This document shows positions 29,001 through 36,843 of a stretch of DNA of 64,000 bases, one piece after another (position 1 is the first letter of the stretch; each line of letters begins with the position of its first letter). A model generated the notes under the pieces. It was not told the DNA's origin. It saw nothing but the letters and a program-made list of their open reading frames with translations, and did no database searches. The DNA comes from an uncultured Verrucomicrobia subdivision 3 bacterium (GTDB lineage: Bacteria; Verrucomicrobiota; Verrucomicrobiia; Limisphaerales; DASXHY01). The translations under genes and the position numbers were made by a program. The DNA lies in the NCBI GenBank assembly GCA_937890005.1, contig CALBZA010000003.1:23794-87793 (forward strand), in the 5' to 3' direction.

Positions 29001-29275
29001 CCCAGTTGTCCCTGTGCGAAGGCGATCAGGCCGAGACGCTGCGCGCACCGCAGATTCTGGCTGTCGAGCTTCAACGCGTTCATGTACTCGATGGTCGCCT
29101 TCGGATAATCGCCGGCGTCGTAGTAGCGATCCGCGCGTTCGATATACCGGTCGCGTCGGGATTCCTTGGAGCAGCCGGGGGTGAGAATGGCAACGATCAA
29201 CAGGAGTGCCACGGCCAGCACGCCGCCGCGGATGCCCAGTTTCGCGCGAGGCAAAGAAGAACCTTTCTCCAACAT
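26012..29275 (-). CDS. Large TPR-repeat lipoprotein (PEP-CTERM-system PrsT-like)
   Basis: A 1087-residue protein made almost entirely of tetratricopeptide repeats. A signal helix (GGVLAVALLLIVAILTPGC) ends at a Cys around residue 35, suggesting lipidation. Typical repeat units are YDAGDYPKATIEYMNALKLD, MAYFEQAKPSEAEASFRKAL and MAHYQNGNETEAANALGRAL, continuing to the C-terminus. The size and architecture resemble the TPR lipoprotein family that accompanies PEP-CTERM/exosortase systems. A VPDAG-CTERM protein is divergently encoded just 281 bases away, which supports that reading. Likely a periplasm-facing scaffold for surface-protein or polysaccharide export. TPR content is certain; the system assignment is inference, as no exosortase is in the window. 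Confidence 0.88.
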   Translation of the reverse strand: MLEKGSSLPRAKLGIRGGVLAVALLLIVAILTPGCSKESRRDRYIERADRYYDAGDYPKATIEYMNALKLDSQNLRCAQRLGLIAFAQGQLGRAHAFLSHYHTQKPGDIEVMTRLLRIYREARDFTRGGTMAADILKLEPANAEALLTLADFAATPEQNADLNARIEKLKQTGSNPAVVQLAIGLGQLKRREFEQGEASLKQAATLDPKLPFVHAALGNYFAMRGDIESAFKHFELQLEADPKDLFARVRVAEFRARTGNVSEAKTELEMITAKHPEFVPAWNQLGAIAFAERRFEDAESHASKVLAIEPVDFNALLLKARLSMATTNIAQAILQFQQLARLNPKVPQIPLELARAYLATNDTIAALSALDQSLAINPNLADALFLKAQVTFRQGDLTATAALLDRLLQQNPKLVPARLALAEVHRARGDQNEALKIYAELIQAFPTNAYPRYVQGMAYFEQAKPSEAEASFRKALELDPKHLPSLLQLAEIQLQQRRLDDADRTWKVMDELAPKDGTVSLLRARIQLARGDSAGAETSLREAIDLNPSLSSAYDLLSKIYIASNRTSEALANFDAALARFPGNVAVLLQKAALHHATSNYVECAAAYERALTNAPQLVIALNNLAYLYLEKLNKPDQAYDFARRARQLVPDEPSVADTFGWAQYHRKEYAQALVTLSEAAAKLPREPEAQFHLGMAHYQNGNETEAANALGRALTLSTSFSGASEAQRRLQLLSELSQPVSGENVAKRKALLEKQNDDPIALNHLAKIQLNEGDRTSAKNSLERLVTLTPRSVPTLLTLARLNAADNPRRSLELARQARTVDARNPEVAHAVGSYALSCGEYDWALNVLQEQVNAQQHPSAELLYDFAVALHAVGRTDDSTAQAKKALNLAQTPAQKSAADQLLRFLNADTNPPPALVTEATNLLSSSPRFLPALMVLGTSQAQSGDITGARQTFTKVLELSPKFAPALRSIVTLSSTGETDARFHEWAIAARKAFPKDPAVALAAGRALYRKGDFQAARAPLQEAAAAFADNGEAIFYLGMNRLKTGDRARGVEDIKRATNLGLPAALSAEASKVLVDAQLSGAR

Positions 29276-29556
29276 GCCACGAGCAAAGAGGATAATGCGC
29301 CGCCCGTCAAACCTTCATGCGCCCGCTGCGGAAATCCGGCGGCAGCATCCGGAACAGTACGGGAGGAAAAGTCGGCTGATTTTACGATCCTGCAGGCAGA
29401 CCGAATTCAATCTCCCGATTCGAAAAATAATTTTTCCCACGAAAACCTCGAAAATACTGACGGTTAGCACGCCTGCTGGAGACAATAGCTTTTCATTGGC
29501 CCGCGAGCTGCATGCGGTCATGCACTTTTCCCAACTCAACTCGGACAATAAAACCC

Positions 29557-30255
29557 ATGAAGAAGAACATTACATTCGCACTCCTGACGGCGGTCGCTGT
29601 CACCTCGGCCTCGGCTGTTCAATACAACCAGAACATCACCGCGATCTTTGGAGGCGGCAATCCGGACACCGGTTGGACCACCGAAACCGCCGGCGGAATC
29701 ACCCTCGGCCTTCGCGCGAAAGACCGGACAAGTGGAGCCACACCCAATGTGGACGGCGTTTACACCTTTGCCACGGCCCCCGCGCCGCGGGGACTCTGGA
29801 ATTATGAGTTCTCGATCAATTCAGGAACGGCTCCTCTGACTGCCTATACGTTCCTGCTGTCGGTGGACAACGATTCTTCCCTGGGAACCTCATTCACCAC
29901 CATCAACCCACTCACTTACTGGGGTGACAATTTTTACGGCACCGCGGCCACGGGCAACGGCCTCGGCGATGAAGGACTATTTGCCGTGCTCGGTGGCAAC
30001 AATCAGATCGCTCAGAACTCGCAAAACATCACCTTCGGCGACTATCCCGGTGGCGCGATGCCGCTGGAGCTGAATGCGACCTATGACTACATCCTTACTG
30101 CGCTGGATCAGGCCGGTAATACCATTGCGAGCGTCAGCATTCAGGTTGTGGTTGGAAACGGTGGCGCCCGCGTTCCGGATGCCGGCTCAACCTTCGCCTT
30201 CCTCGGCGCCGGTTTGGCCGCTCTGGCTGGCCTGCGTCGCAAGCTGAGCCTTTAA
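29557..30255 (+). CDS. VPDAG-CTERM (VPDSG-type) surface protein
   Basis: A 232-residue exported protein. The signal peptide is MKKNITFALLTAVAVTSASA. The body is small-residue-rich and beta-like with no catalytic motif. The C-terminus is a sorting signal: VPDAGSTFAFLGAGLAALAG followed by the basic tail LRRKLSL. VPDSG-CTERM signals are substrates of exosortase C-type enzymes in Lentisphaerae and Verrucomicrobia; the Ser-to-Ala change in the motif is minor. The ATG at 29557 is chosen because the upstream frame lacks signal character. A clear terminator follows at 30287. It lies opposite the TPR lipoprotein. Confidence 0.9.
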   Translation: MKKNITFALLTAVAVTSASAVQYNQNITAIFGGGNPDTGWTTETAGGITLGLRAKDRTSGATPNVDGVYTFATAPAPRGLWNYEFSINSGTAPLTAYTFLLSVDNDSSLGTSFTTINPLTYWGDNFYGTAATGNGLGDEGLFAVLGGNNQIAQNSQNITFGDYPGGAMPLELNATYDYILTALDQAGNTIASVSIQVVVGNGGARVPDAGSTFAFLGAGLAALAGLRRKLSL

Positions 30256-30286
30256 TCTCTGTTCCTCGTTCCTCCAAATCATCAAA

Positions 30287-30316
30287 GGGCCGGATTCGTC
30301 CGGCCCATTTTCTTTT
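30287..30316 (+). terminator. Rho-independent terminator of the VPDAG-CTERM gene
   Basis: A perfect 8-bp stem GGGCCGGA-TTCG-TCCGGCCC is followed by ATTTTCTTTT, 31 bases past the stop codon at 30255. Confidence 0.92.
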
Positions 30317-30462
30317 CCATCAGGTAATCGCATTCGAGGAAACGTCGAAGAGAGTTTCCATCATGGGTATTTTCTCATTTGCTTCGGTCAGATGCTGCGT
30401 CATAACTCACGCAACGATGACAGCGCTCAACGCCGAAAACCGCAGATTGACCTCCTTCCCGA

Positions 30463-30792
30463 ATGAGTGACACCGGAAAATCTGTGGATCGACTCTTTCC
30501 ATTCGCCATTCGCGCGCGGATTTTGATCGTGGGCCGTGACACCCTGATCCGCAGCAAGGGCAAGCTCCACTTCGTTCTGATCACAACCGACCTTTCAGAC
30601 AACAGCCGCGACGAAGTGCTCAAGGAGTATTCTCACTATCCCGTCGTGCAGCATTTCACGTCGGATGAGATCGAACGTCACTTCGGCTTCAAGGCGACGA
30701 AAGTGTTGGGCTTCAGGAAATCTGACCTCGCGCAGTCGATTTACGCCGAGTTGAAGGAATTCCGGCTGAACAAGCCGTCATCGAAATCTTGA
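30463..30792 (+). CDS. Small L7Ae/YlxQ-like putative RNA-binding protein
   Basis: A 109-residue basic protein. The pattern RILIVGRDTLIRSKGKLHFV, then LITTDLSDNSRDEVLKEY, then a short strand PVVQHFTSDEIERHFG and a final KVLGFRKSDLAQSIYAEL helix follows the L7Ae/L30e alpha-beta-alpha fold that binds kink-turn RNA. An in-frame stop lies just four codons upstream, so this ATG is the only usable start, though no ribosome-binding site is evident. It is not beside nusA or infB, where bacterial YlxQ usually sits. The fold call rests on pattern similarity by eye. Confidence 0.6.
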   Translation: MSDTGKSVDRLFPFAIRARILIVGRDTLIRSKGKLHFVLITTDLSDNSRDEVLKEYSHYPVVQHFTSDEIERHFGFKATKVLGFRKSDLAQSIYAELKEFRLNKPSSKS

Positions 30793-31189
30793 TCTTCACC
30801 ATTCGCCGCAAGCGGGAAGGCGAAGAGCAATGCCGCGTTTCCGCTAAATTCCAGCCGACCGCCGAAGCCGGCCTGAAAATCGCCCGGGCAGTTCAATCCG
30901 ATCCGCTGACCGCCGAAATCGAGCAGCACACGCAGTTTTATCTCTTGGAACGGCAGAGGCGAAACGATTGGGGCATTTCAAAATGGCGCGACTCGACGGA
31001 AACGCCTGCAACGGCTCCGGACCGAAATGAAACCCGCTCTCATCCTCGTAGCCCAGCGGCACGTAACGATTCCAGAAATCTCTCCACTTGATCTTGAAGG
31101 ATGAAATCGTCCGCCTCGCAAAGCCGGACTGTTCGAAGACCGCTGTGCTCAGAGTGGCTCCAGGCATTTCGTCGGGTGTCTTCATGACG
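30741..31189 (-). pseudogene. Probable frameshifted gene remnant
   Basis: Two protein-like segments lie in different frames on the minus strand. The first (from ATG at 31189) reads MKTPDEMPGATLSTAVFEQS and continues to WRDFWNRYVPLGYEDESGFH, then degrades into Arg/Ser-rich sequence. A second frame from about 30975 reads LPFQEIKLRVLLDFGGQRIG and on to GFGGRLEFSGNAALLFAFPL, ending at 30741 inside the convergent L7Ae-like gene. This looks like one gene broken by a frameshift near 30980. I do not recognise the family, and it could be chance. Confidence 0.35.
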
Positions 31190-31344
31190 TGACTTTTAGC
31201 TGGTCCGCCGCGCGCTGGCTTTCCATCCATTGGCGACGGCTGCTACAAAATTGACTTTCTGCGGTTGTAACTCAAGGAGGTAATCTCCCCTCTATTGGCG
31301 ACGTTGCTCTGGAACCCCGCCGTGCTACTTCTGCCCGGCAATCA
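31190..31344 (+). promoter_or_regulatory. Leader region of the GH106 gene with a strong Shine-Dalgarno and possible leader peptide
   Basis: A near-perfect AAGGAGG sits at 31274-31280, 64 bases before the GH106 ATG and so too far to serve it. A TTG at 31295 opens a 17-codon frame whose TGA (31346-31348) overlaps the GH106 ATG as ATGA, the arrangement of a translationally coupled leader peptide. A 10-base direct repeat, ATTGGCGACG, occurs twice, near 31229 and 31294. The spacing from Shine-Dalgarno to TTG (14 bases) is longer than ideal. Confidence 0.35.
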
Positions 31345-34089
31345 ATGACAGCTTTGCCTATGATGCATTCTCCTATCCGACGTGGATTCGCACGCCTTCG
31401 ACGGGCCGCCTCCACCAACGTTCTCGCGCAGCTCGTCGTTTGCGCGTTGCTTTTGATGTCCACGCTGTCGCGGAGTTCGGGTTCCGACCTCGCCTGGCCG
31501 GAGATCTCACGCACGCAAAAGCCCTGGACCTATTGGTGGTGGATGGCGAGCGCCGTGGACGAAACGAACATCACGAAGGAACTGACGCGCTATCGCGATG
31601 CCGGCCTCGGCGGCGTTCACATCATTCCCATCTATGGCGCAAAAGGTTTCGAATCGAATTACATCACCTATCTCAGCCCGCGCTGGATGGAAATGATGCG
31701 CTACACGGTGAAGGAGGCGAATCGTCTCGGGCTGGGAGTCGATATGACCACTGGCAGCGGCTGGTGTTTCGGCGGACCAAAGATCACGGACGACGAAGCG
31801 AACGCCACTGTGGTTTCCAAACAGATTGAGCTGACAGCCGGAATGCGGCTTGAGGAAACCTTCCAGCGTAAAGCGCTCCAGGCCTTGATGGCATTCGGTC
31901 CGAACGGCGAGAAAGTCGATCTGCTCCCGAAGCTCGATCCGAATGGAAAAGTGGACTGGATTGCTGAAGGCGGCACGTGGCGCGTGTTCGCAATTTCGCA
32001 AAAGCCGTCATCGCAAAAGGTCAAACGCGCCGGCCCTGGCGGCGAAGGCTGGATGCTCAATCTGTTCTATTCACAGGCCATGAGCAGTTTCCTGAAATGG
32101 TTCGGTGAACCGTTCGAAAACTACTCAGGCCCGAAACCGCGCGCCCAATACCACGATTCCTACGAATACAAATCAGAATGGTCGCCCGACCTGTTCGAAC
32201 AGTTCGAGAAACGTCGCGGTTATCGGCTCCAGGATGAACTGCCGGCGCTGTTTGGTTTCGGAGACACCGAACGCACGGGCCGCGTCAAATCCGATTACCG
32301 CCAGACGCTTTCCGAATTGATGAGCGAGGTCACGCTGCCGATGTGGGTGAAATGGTCGCACGATCATGGCTTCATTACGCGCAACGAGGCACATGGTTCG
32401 CCCGGCAATCTGCTCGACCTCTATGCCGTGGCGGACATTCCGGAAACGGAAATGTTTCACACCGATCGCAACAAGCTGATCTCGAAGTTCGCGTCGTCCG
32501 CCGCGCACGTGACCGGCAAACCGCTCGTTGGCTGCGAAACCGGAACCTGGCTCAACGAACACTTCACCGAAACGCTCGCCGACATGAAGTATCTGCTCGA
32601 CGATCTTTTTCTCTCCGGCGTGAACCATGTTTTCTACCACGGCACCTGCTACTCACCCGATGAAGCCGGCTGGCCCGGCTGGCTTTTCTACGCTTCGTAC
32701 GAAATGAATCCGCGCAATTCCGTCTGGCACGATGTTCCCGCGTTGAACGCTTACGTGGCTCGCTGCCAGTCGGTCCTGCAGGCAGGTTTTCCCGACAACA
32801 ACATTCTTCTCTACTGGCCCATTCACGATCGCTGGAGCAGTCCACAGGGCATGGTGCAGGCGTTCACGGTCCATGCGCGCGACTGGTTCGAAGGCCAGGC
32901 GATTGGCAGGGCCGCTGAATGGCTCTGGAACCGCGGTTATCAGTTCGACTACATCTCAGACCAACAGCTCGCTGAGGCTGTTTCGGGAAAAGGCCGCCTG
33001 AACGTTGGAACCGCAATTGTCGTCCCGAAATGCCATTTCATTCCGGTCGAAACGATGAACCATCTGCTTGCACTGGCAAAGGCGGGCGCCACGGTCATCT
33101 TCGAAGACCAGTTGCCGAAGGATGTTCCTGGTTTGTTCAAACTGGAGGAACGCCGCGCGAAACTTCAGGCGTGGTCCCAACAGGCAGAGTCTCTGACACG
33201 CGCCAACCGAAGTGACGCTGCTCGCGTTTTTGTGGGCGGTCTGGAGACCTGCCTGAACGAGGCCCGCGTCTCGCGCGAAACGATGTTCGATACTCCCGGC
33301 CTGATGTGCATCCGCCGGGCCGACAACGAAGGTCGCTATTACTTCATCGCGAATCGTGGAACGAACGTGATCGACGGATGGGTGCCGATTGCCACGGCGG
33401 CTCGCTCCGCTGTGATTCTGGATCCGCTCAGCGGAAAAAGCGGCGTGGCGCAAATCCGCGCGGGCAGCGCTGGATCAGCAGCCGTGTTCCTGCAACTGGC
33501 TCCCGGCGAATCGCGCATTGTCCGAGTGCTGCAAAATCGCAAAGCGAAAGGCTCGCAATGGCAGTATCTGAAAACGAACGGCGCACCGGTTCCGTTGGAA
33601 GGCGAGTGGACGGTTAAGTTCATCAGTGGCGGACCGGAACTTCCACTCCCGTTCAAAACCCGCTCGCTCGGTTCCTGGGCCACTCTTGGCGACACCAACG
33701 CCCAGCGCTTTGCCGGCACGGCACTTTACACGCTGAACTTCGACGCCCCGGCAGGCTTGAGCAAAACCATTCAGCTTGATCTCGGAAATGTCTGCCAGAG
33801 CGCGCGCGTCCGGTTGAACGGCAAGGACCTTGGAACACTTCTCACCCCGCCGTTCCGCGTGACGCTCGACGGCGTCAAAAAGAAAAACAACACGCTCGAA
33901 GTCGAGGTGACCAACGTCTCCGCAAACCGCATTCGCGATCTCGACCAGCGCAAGGTGAACTGGAGAAACTTCCGCGACATCAATTTCGTGAACATCAACT
34001 ATCGCCCCTTCGACGCCTCGAACTGGCCACTCACCGATTCGGGTCTGCTCGGCCCGGTCAGATTCATTCCAAGTGAAACCATGAAGTGA
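31345..34089 (+). CDS. Glycoside hydrolase family 106-type alpha-L-rhamnosidase
   Basis: A 914-residue exported enzyme. After a signal region (VLAQLVVCALLLMSTLSRSSG), the mature protein opens with the family hallmark KPWTYWWWMASAVDETNITK, then AGLGGVHIIPIYGAKG and GLGVDMTTGSGWCFGGP. The barrel continues through YHDSYEYKSEWSPDLF, NEAHGSPGNLLDLYAVADIP and GVNHVFYHGTCYSPDEA. The C-terminal part is a beta-sandwich (GTALYTLNFDAPAG...LDLGNVCQSARVRLNGKDLG). GH106 enzymes release alpha-L-rhamnose from pectin side chains or plant glycosides. The start is uncertain because the best ribosome-binding site lies further upstream (see the leader feature). A small lipoprotein gene follows after 52 bases. Confidence 0.88.
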   Translation: MTALPMMHSPIRRGFARLRRAASTNVLAQLVVCALLLMSTLSRSSGSDLAWPEISRTQKPWTYWWWMASAVDETNITKELTRYRDAGLGGVHIIPIYGAKGFESNYITYLSPRWMEMMRYTVKEANRLGLGVDMTTGSGWCFGGPKITDDEANATVVSKQIELTAGMRLEETFQRKALQALMAFGPNGEKVDLLPKLDPNGKVDWIAEGGTWRVFAISQKPSSQKVKRAGPGGEGWMLNLFYSQAMSSFLKWFGEPFENYSGPKPRAQYHDSYEYKSEWSPDLFEQFEKRRGYRLQDELPALFGFGDTERTGRVKSDYRQTLSELMSEVTLPMWVKWSHDHGFITRNEAHGSPGNLLDLYAVADIPETEMFHTDRNKLISKFASSAAHVTGKPLVGCETGTWLNEHFTETLADMKYLLDDLFLSGVNHVFYHGTCYSPDEAGWPGWLFYASYEMNPRNSVWHDVPALNAYVARCQSVLQAGFPDNNILLYWPIHDRWSSPQGMVQAFTVHARDWFEGQAIGRAAEWLWNRGYQFDYISDQQLAEAVSGKGRLNVGTAIVVPKCHFIPVETMNHLLALAKAGATVIFEDQLPKDVPGLFKLEERRAKLQAWSQQAESLTRANRSDAARVFVGGLETCLNEARVSRETMFDTPGLMCIRRADNEGRYYFIANRGTNVIDGWVPIATAARSAVILDPLSGKSGVAQIRAGSAGSAAVFLQLAPGESRIVRVLQNRKAKGSQWQYLKTNGAPVPLEGEWTVKFISGGPELPLPFKTRSLGSWATLGDTNAQRFAGTALYTLNFDAPAGLSKTIQLDLGNVCQSARVRLNGKDLGTLLTPPFRVTLDGVKKKNNTLEVEVTNVSANRIRDLDQRKVNWRNFRDINFVNINYRPFDASNWPLTDSGLLGPVRFIPSETMK

Positions 34090-34141
34090 CGGCGGCAGAA
34101 CGACCCATTGCGCATGGTTCCGCCACATCGGAACCTGAACC

Positions 34142-34741
34142 ATGTTTCTCATCAGAACACCCGCGTTGATCTGCTGGCTCGCGACGGTTCTTCTGACCGG
34201 CTGCCAGACTGGAAAGGTTCGAAGCTCGATCGGCACCAGGAGTTCTGAACCAACAGCCGCACCTTCGATTCGAAACAATTGCGCCAGCCTGCTGTATGAA
34301 CTCGTCAGCGAAGAAAAGCATCTGAGCAAACTGCTGCTGGTCAAACGGGAATCAGATCCGCTTGAAATTCTCGTGAAGGAAATTTCGTCCGCGACCGGAC
34401 GTCACGCTGACATTCTCGAAACGATGGCCAAACAGGACAACAGCCTGAATCTTTCCGCAACCCTTCTCCCCGATGGCGAGGCGGCAACCCGGAAACGGAT
34501 TGCGAAGACAAAGCAGGATCAGCTGTTGCATTCCAGCGGGGCCGAGTTCGAATTCGCGCTCCTCCTGACACAGGTCGAGGCATTGAGTTACGGCTCGCAT
34601 CTCGCCTGGGTCGCCGCCGATTCTTCATCGAACAACCATCAGGCGGAACAGCTTCGCACCATCAGCGCCGAACTGCAGCAATTGCACGGAAAGGTGATTC
34701 GGCAGTTGAAATTGAACGCGTCCCGATCAGCGGTGAAGTAA
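34142..34741 (+). CDS. Small lipoprotein of unknown function
   Basis: A 199-residue protein with a lipoprotein signal (MFLIRTPALICWLATVLLTGC; lipobox LTGC). The mature part is mostly helical, with Leu/Glu/Lys heptad-like stretches (SLLYELVSEEKHLSKLLLVK; EQLRTISAELQQLHGKVIRQ). That suggests a helical bundle, possibly DUF4142- or ferritin-like, but no metal-ligand pattern is clear. It lies just downstream of the GH106 gene on the same strand and is followed by a 9-bp hairpin. Function unknown. Confidence 0.8.
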   Translation: MFLIRTPALICWLATVLLTGCQTGKVRSSIGTRSSEPTAAPSIRNNCASLLYELVSEEKHLSKLLLVKRESDPLEILVKEISSATGRHADILETMAKQDNSLNLSATLLPDGEAATRKRIAKTKQDQLLHSSGAEFEFALLLTQVEALSYGSHLAWVAADSSSNNHQAEQLRTISAELQQLHGKVIRQLKLNASRSAVK

Positions 34742-34768
34742 TGCGCCCAACACCTCGCGGCGGTCTCA

Positions 34769-34798
34769 ATGCTCCAGAACGGTTGATGGCTGGAGCAT
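34769..34798 (+). terminator. Hairpin after the lipoprotein gene
   Basis: A perfect 9-bp inverted repeat, ATGCTCCAG/CTGGAGCAT, with a 12-base loop lies 28 bases after the stop at 34741. The following bases (AGTTTCG) give only a weak T-run. It may work together with the repeat at 34803. Confidence 0.6.
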
Positions 34799-34802
34799 AG
34801 TT

Positions 34803-34868
34803 TCGTAGCCGCCGAGGTGACGAGGCGGACTCGTGGAAAAAACGTTCACCTCCTCACCTCGGCCGTTC
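34803..34868 (+). repeat. Palindromic repeat (family 3) at a convergent gene end
   Basis: It begins TCGTAGCCGCCGAGGTGACG. The arms GCCGAGGTGACGAGG (34811-34825) and CCTCCTCACCTCGGC (34849-34863) pair at 14 of 15 positions around a 23-base loop containing AAAAAACG. It lies between the stops of the lipoprotein gene and the ABC-F gene, the same convergent context as the copy at 25943. Confidence 0.78.
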
Positions 34869-34893
34869 TGCACTCAGATCGCCAATCCGCTGT

Positions 34894-36843
34894 TCAGCTC
34901 GCATCCAGTGCCGCCAGTTTCGTTGCTGCGACCTCCCATTGCGGCGTCAGTTCCTCCAACCGGTCCTGCACTTCCACCAGTTCGCGATTGATCTGATTTG
35001 CACGGCCTGGTGTGGCGTAGGTTTCCTGCTTCTCCAATTCGGCGGTCAATTCCATCTGCTTCTGTTCCAGCTCCTGAATCTCCTTCTCCAGCGACTGGAC
35101 GAGCTGTTGCTGCGCTTTGCGTTCCTTCGAACGCGCCTGGCGTTGTTCAGCTTCGATCCGTTTCTGTTCCTTGCGATCGATCGATGGCTTCAATGCAGCC
35201 CTGTGCGTTTCCGCTCCAGGCTTCGTTCCCGCCGTCAATGCCGCGCGCGCGGAAGTCGCCCGGGTCTTGTCGAGGTAATACTGGTAATCGCCCGGATAAT
35301 GCGTGAGCTGGCCGCCGCTGACATGAACCACGTGATTCGCCAGCGCGCGAATGAAGTAAACGTCGTGGCTGATGAAGATCAACGTGCCTTCAAACTGATC
35401 GAGCGCGTACAGCAACGCATCGATGCTCGACATATCCAGATGCGTCGTCGGCTCGTCCATCAGCAGAAGGTTCGGCGGATCGAGCAGCAGCTTCACGAGC
35501 GCCAGCCGGCTCTTTTCGCCGCCACTCAGGACGCTGACCCTCTTGAAGACATCGTCGCCCTGAAACAGAAAACAGCCGAGCAACGTGCGAACAAACTGCT
35601 CCGTCACACGCGACGGTGTATCGAGCGCCTCCTCCAGCACGGTGCGGCTGAGGTCGAGCATATCGACACGATACTGCGAGTAATAGCCGGCCTTGACGTT
35701 GTGTCCGAGTTCGCGCGTGCCTTCATTGGGCTGGAGAACATCGCCGAGAAGTTTCAGCAATGTTGATTTCCCTGCGCCGTTCGGACCGACGAGCACGATG
35801 CGTTGACCGCGTTCCGCCTGAAAGTCGATGCCGCGATAGACCACATTCTGGCCGTAGGCAAAATGAATGTTCTTGAGCGTGATCGCCCGCTGCCCGCTGC
35901 GCTGCGGCTGCGGAAAGGAAAAGCTCACCTTGCGATCGTCACTCGTCGGCGCCTCGATCTTCTCCATGCGCTCGACCTGCTTCAGCTTGCTCTGCGCCTG
36001 CGACGCCTTGGACGCCTTCGCGCCGAAACGCCGGGCGAAATCGAGCAGCGATGCAATCTCGCGCTGCTGATTTTTGTAGGCGGCGAGCAGCTGTTCCTCG
36101 GCCGCCTCGCGTTGAACCAGGTATTCGTCGTAGTTGCCGCGATACTTGATCAGCCGGCTCTGGCGAATCTCCACGATTCCACCGACAAGCTGGTTCAGAA
36201 ACTCGCGATCGTGCGAAATCACGAGAATGGCGCCGGGATAACCCTTGAGATATTCCTGAAACCAGATCAGCGCTTCGAGATCGAGATGGTTCGTCGGTTC
36301 GTCGAGAATCAAAAGATCGGGCTCGACCGCCAGCAATCGCGCCAGATGCGCGCGCATCACCCAGCCGCCCGACATCTCGCGCGCAGGCCGGTCAAAATCC
36401 TTCTCGCGAAAACTCAACCCCGCGAGAATCTGCTTCGCCTTCGCCTCCAGCTGATAACCGCCCAGCTCGTTGAAACGATCGTGGACGTTGTCGTGAATGT
36501 CCTCGGGATGCAACGCTTCGACCGGATGATCGTTGTCCCAGGCTTTGATGATTCGGCGGAGCTTGATGAACTCCGGCGAAATGCCCGTGGCGATCTCAAT
36601 CACGCTTTCATCTGAGATCGGCATGCTTTCCTGCGGCAGATGTCCGACGCGAACACCGCGCTCCAGCGTGATCTCGCCCGCGTCCGGTTCCTCCTCGCCG
36701 AGTATCAACGACAGCAACGTCGATTTGCCCGCGCCATTCGGACCGACGAGTCCGATGCGATCGTGGCGATTCAGCTGCAGCGTGGCGTCGGCGAACAGAA
36801 CCCGTTCGCCATACGCTTTTGAGATGCCCGCAAGAGTCAGCAT
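34894..36843 (-). CDS. ABC-F family ATPase (YheS/YbiT-like)
   Basis: A 649-residue soluble tandem ABC ATPase. Domain 1 has GPNGAGKST, the signature EMSGGWVMRAHLARLL and LILDEPTNHLD. Domain 2 has GPNGAGKST, LSGGEKSRLALVKLL and LLMDEPTTHLD. Between them is the P-site linker with coiled-coil character (YKNQQREIASLLDFARRFGA). The C-terminus is another coiled coil (QQLVQSLEKEIQELEQKQME). The tandem layout, absent membrane domains and linker place it in ABC-F, a different subgroup from the Uup-like protein at 6643. Such proteins regulate translation or protect ribosomes. The ATG giving MLTLAGISKAYGERVLF is preferred over a TTG four codons upstream. Confidence 0.92.
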   Translation of the reverse strand: MLTLAGISKAYGERVLFADATLQLNRHDRIGLVGPNGAGKSTLLSLILGEEEPDAGEITLERGVRVGHLPQESMPISDESVIEIATGISPEFIKLRRIIKAWDNDHPVEALHPEDIHDNVHDRFNELGGYQLEAKAKQILAGLSFREKDFDRPAREMSGGWVMRAHLARLLAVEPDLLILDEPTNHLDLEALIWFQEYLKGYPGAILVISHDREFLNQLVGGIVEIRQSRLIKYRGNYDEYLVQREAAEEQLLAAYKNQQREIASLLDFARRFGAKASKASQAQSKLKQVERMEKIEAPTSDDRKVSFSFPQPQRSGQRAITLKNIHFAYGQNVVYRGIDFQAERGQRIVLVGPNGAGKSTLLKLLGDVLQPNEGTRELGHNVKAGYYSQYRVDMLDLSRTVLEEALDTPSRVTEQFVRTLLGCFLFQGDDVFKRVSVLSGGEKSRLALVKLLLDPPNLLLMDEPTTHLDMSSIDALLYALDQFEGTLIFISHDVYFIRALANHVVHVSGGQLTHYPGDYQYYLDKTRATSARAALTAGTKPGAETHRAALKPSIDRKEQKRIEAEQRQARSKERKAQQQLVQSLEKEIQELEQKQMELTAELEKQETYATPGRANQINRELVEVQDRLEELTPQWEVAATKLAALDAS

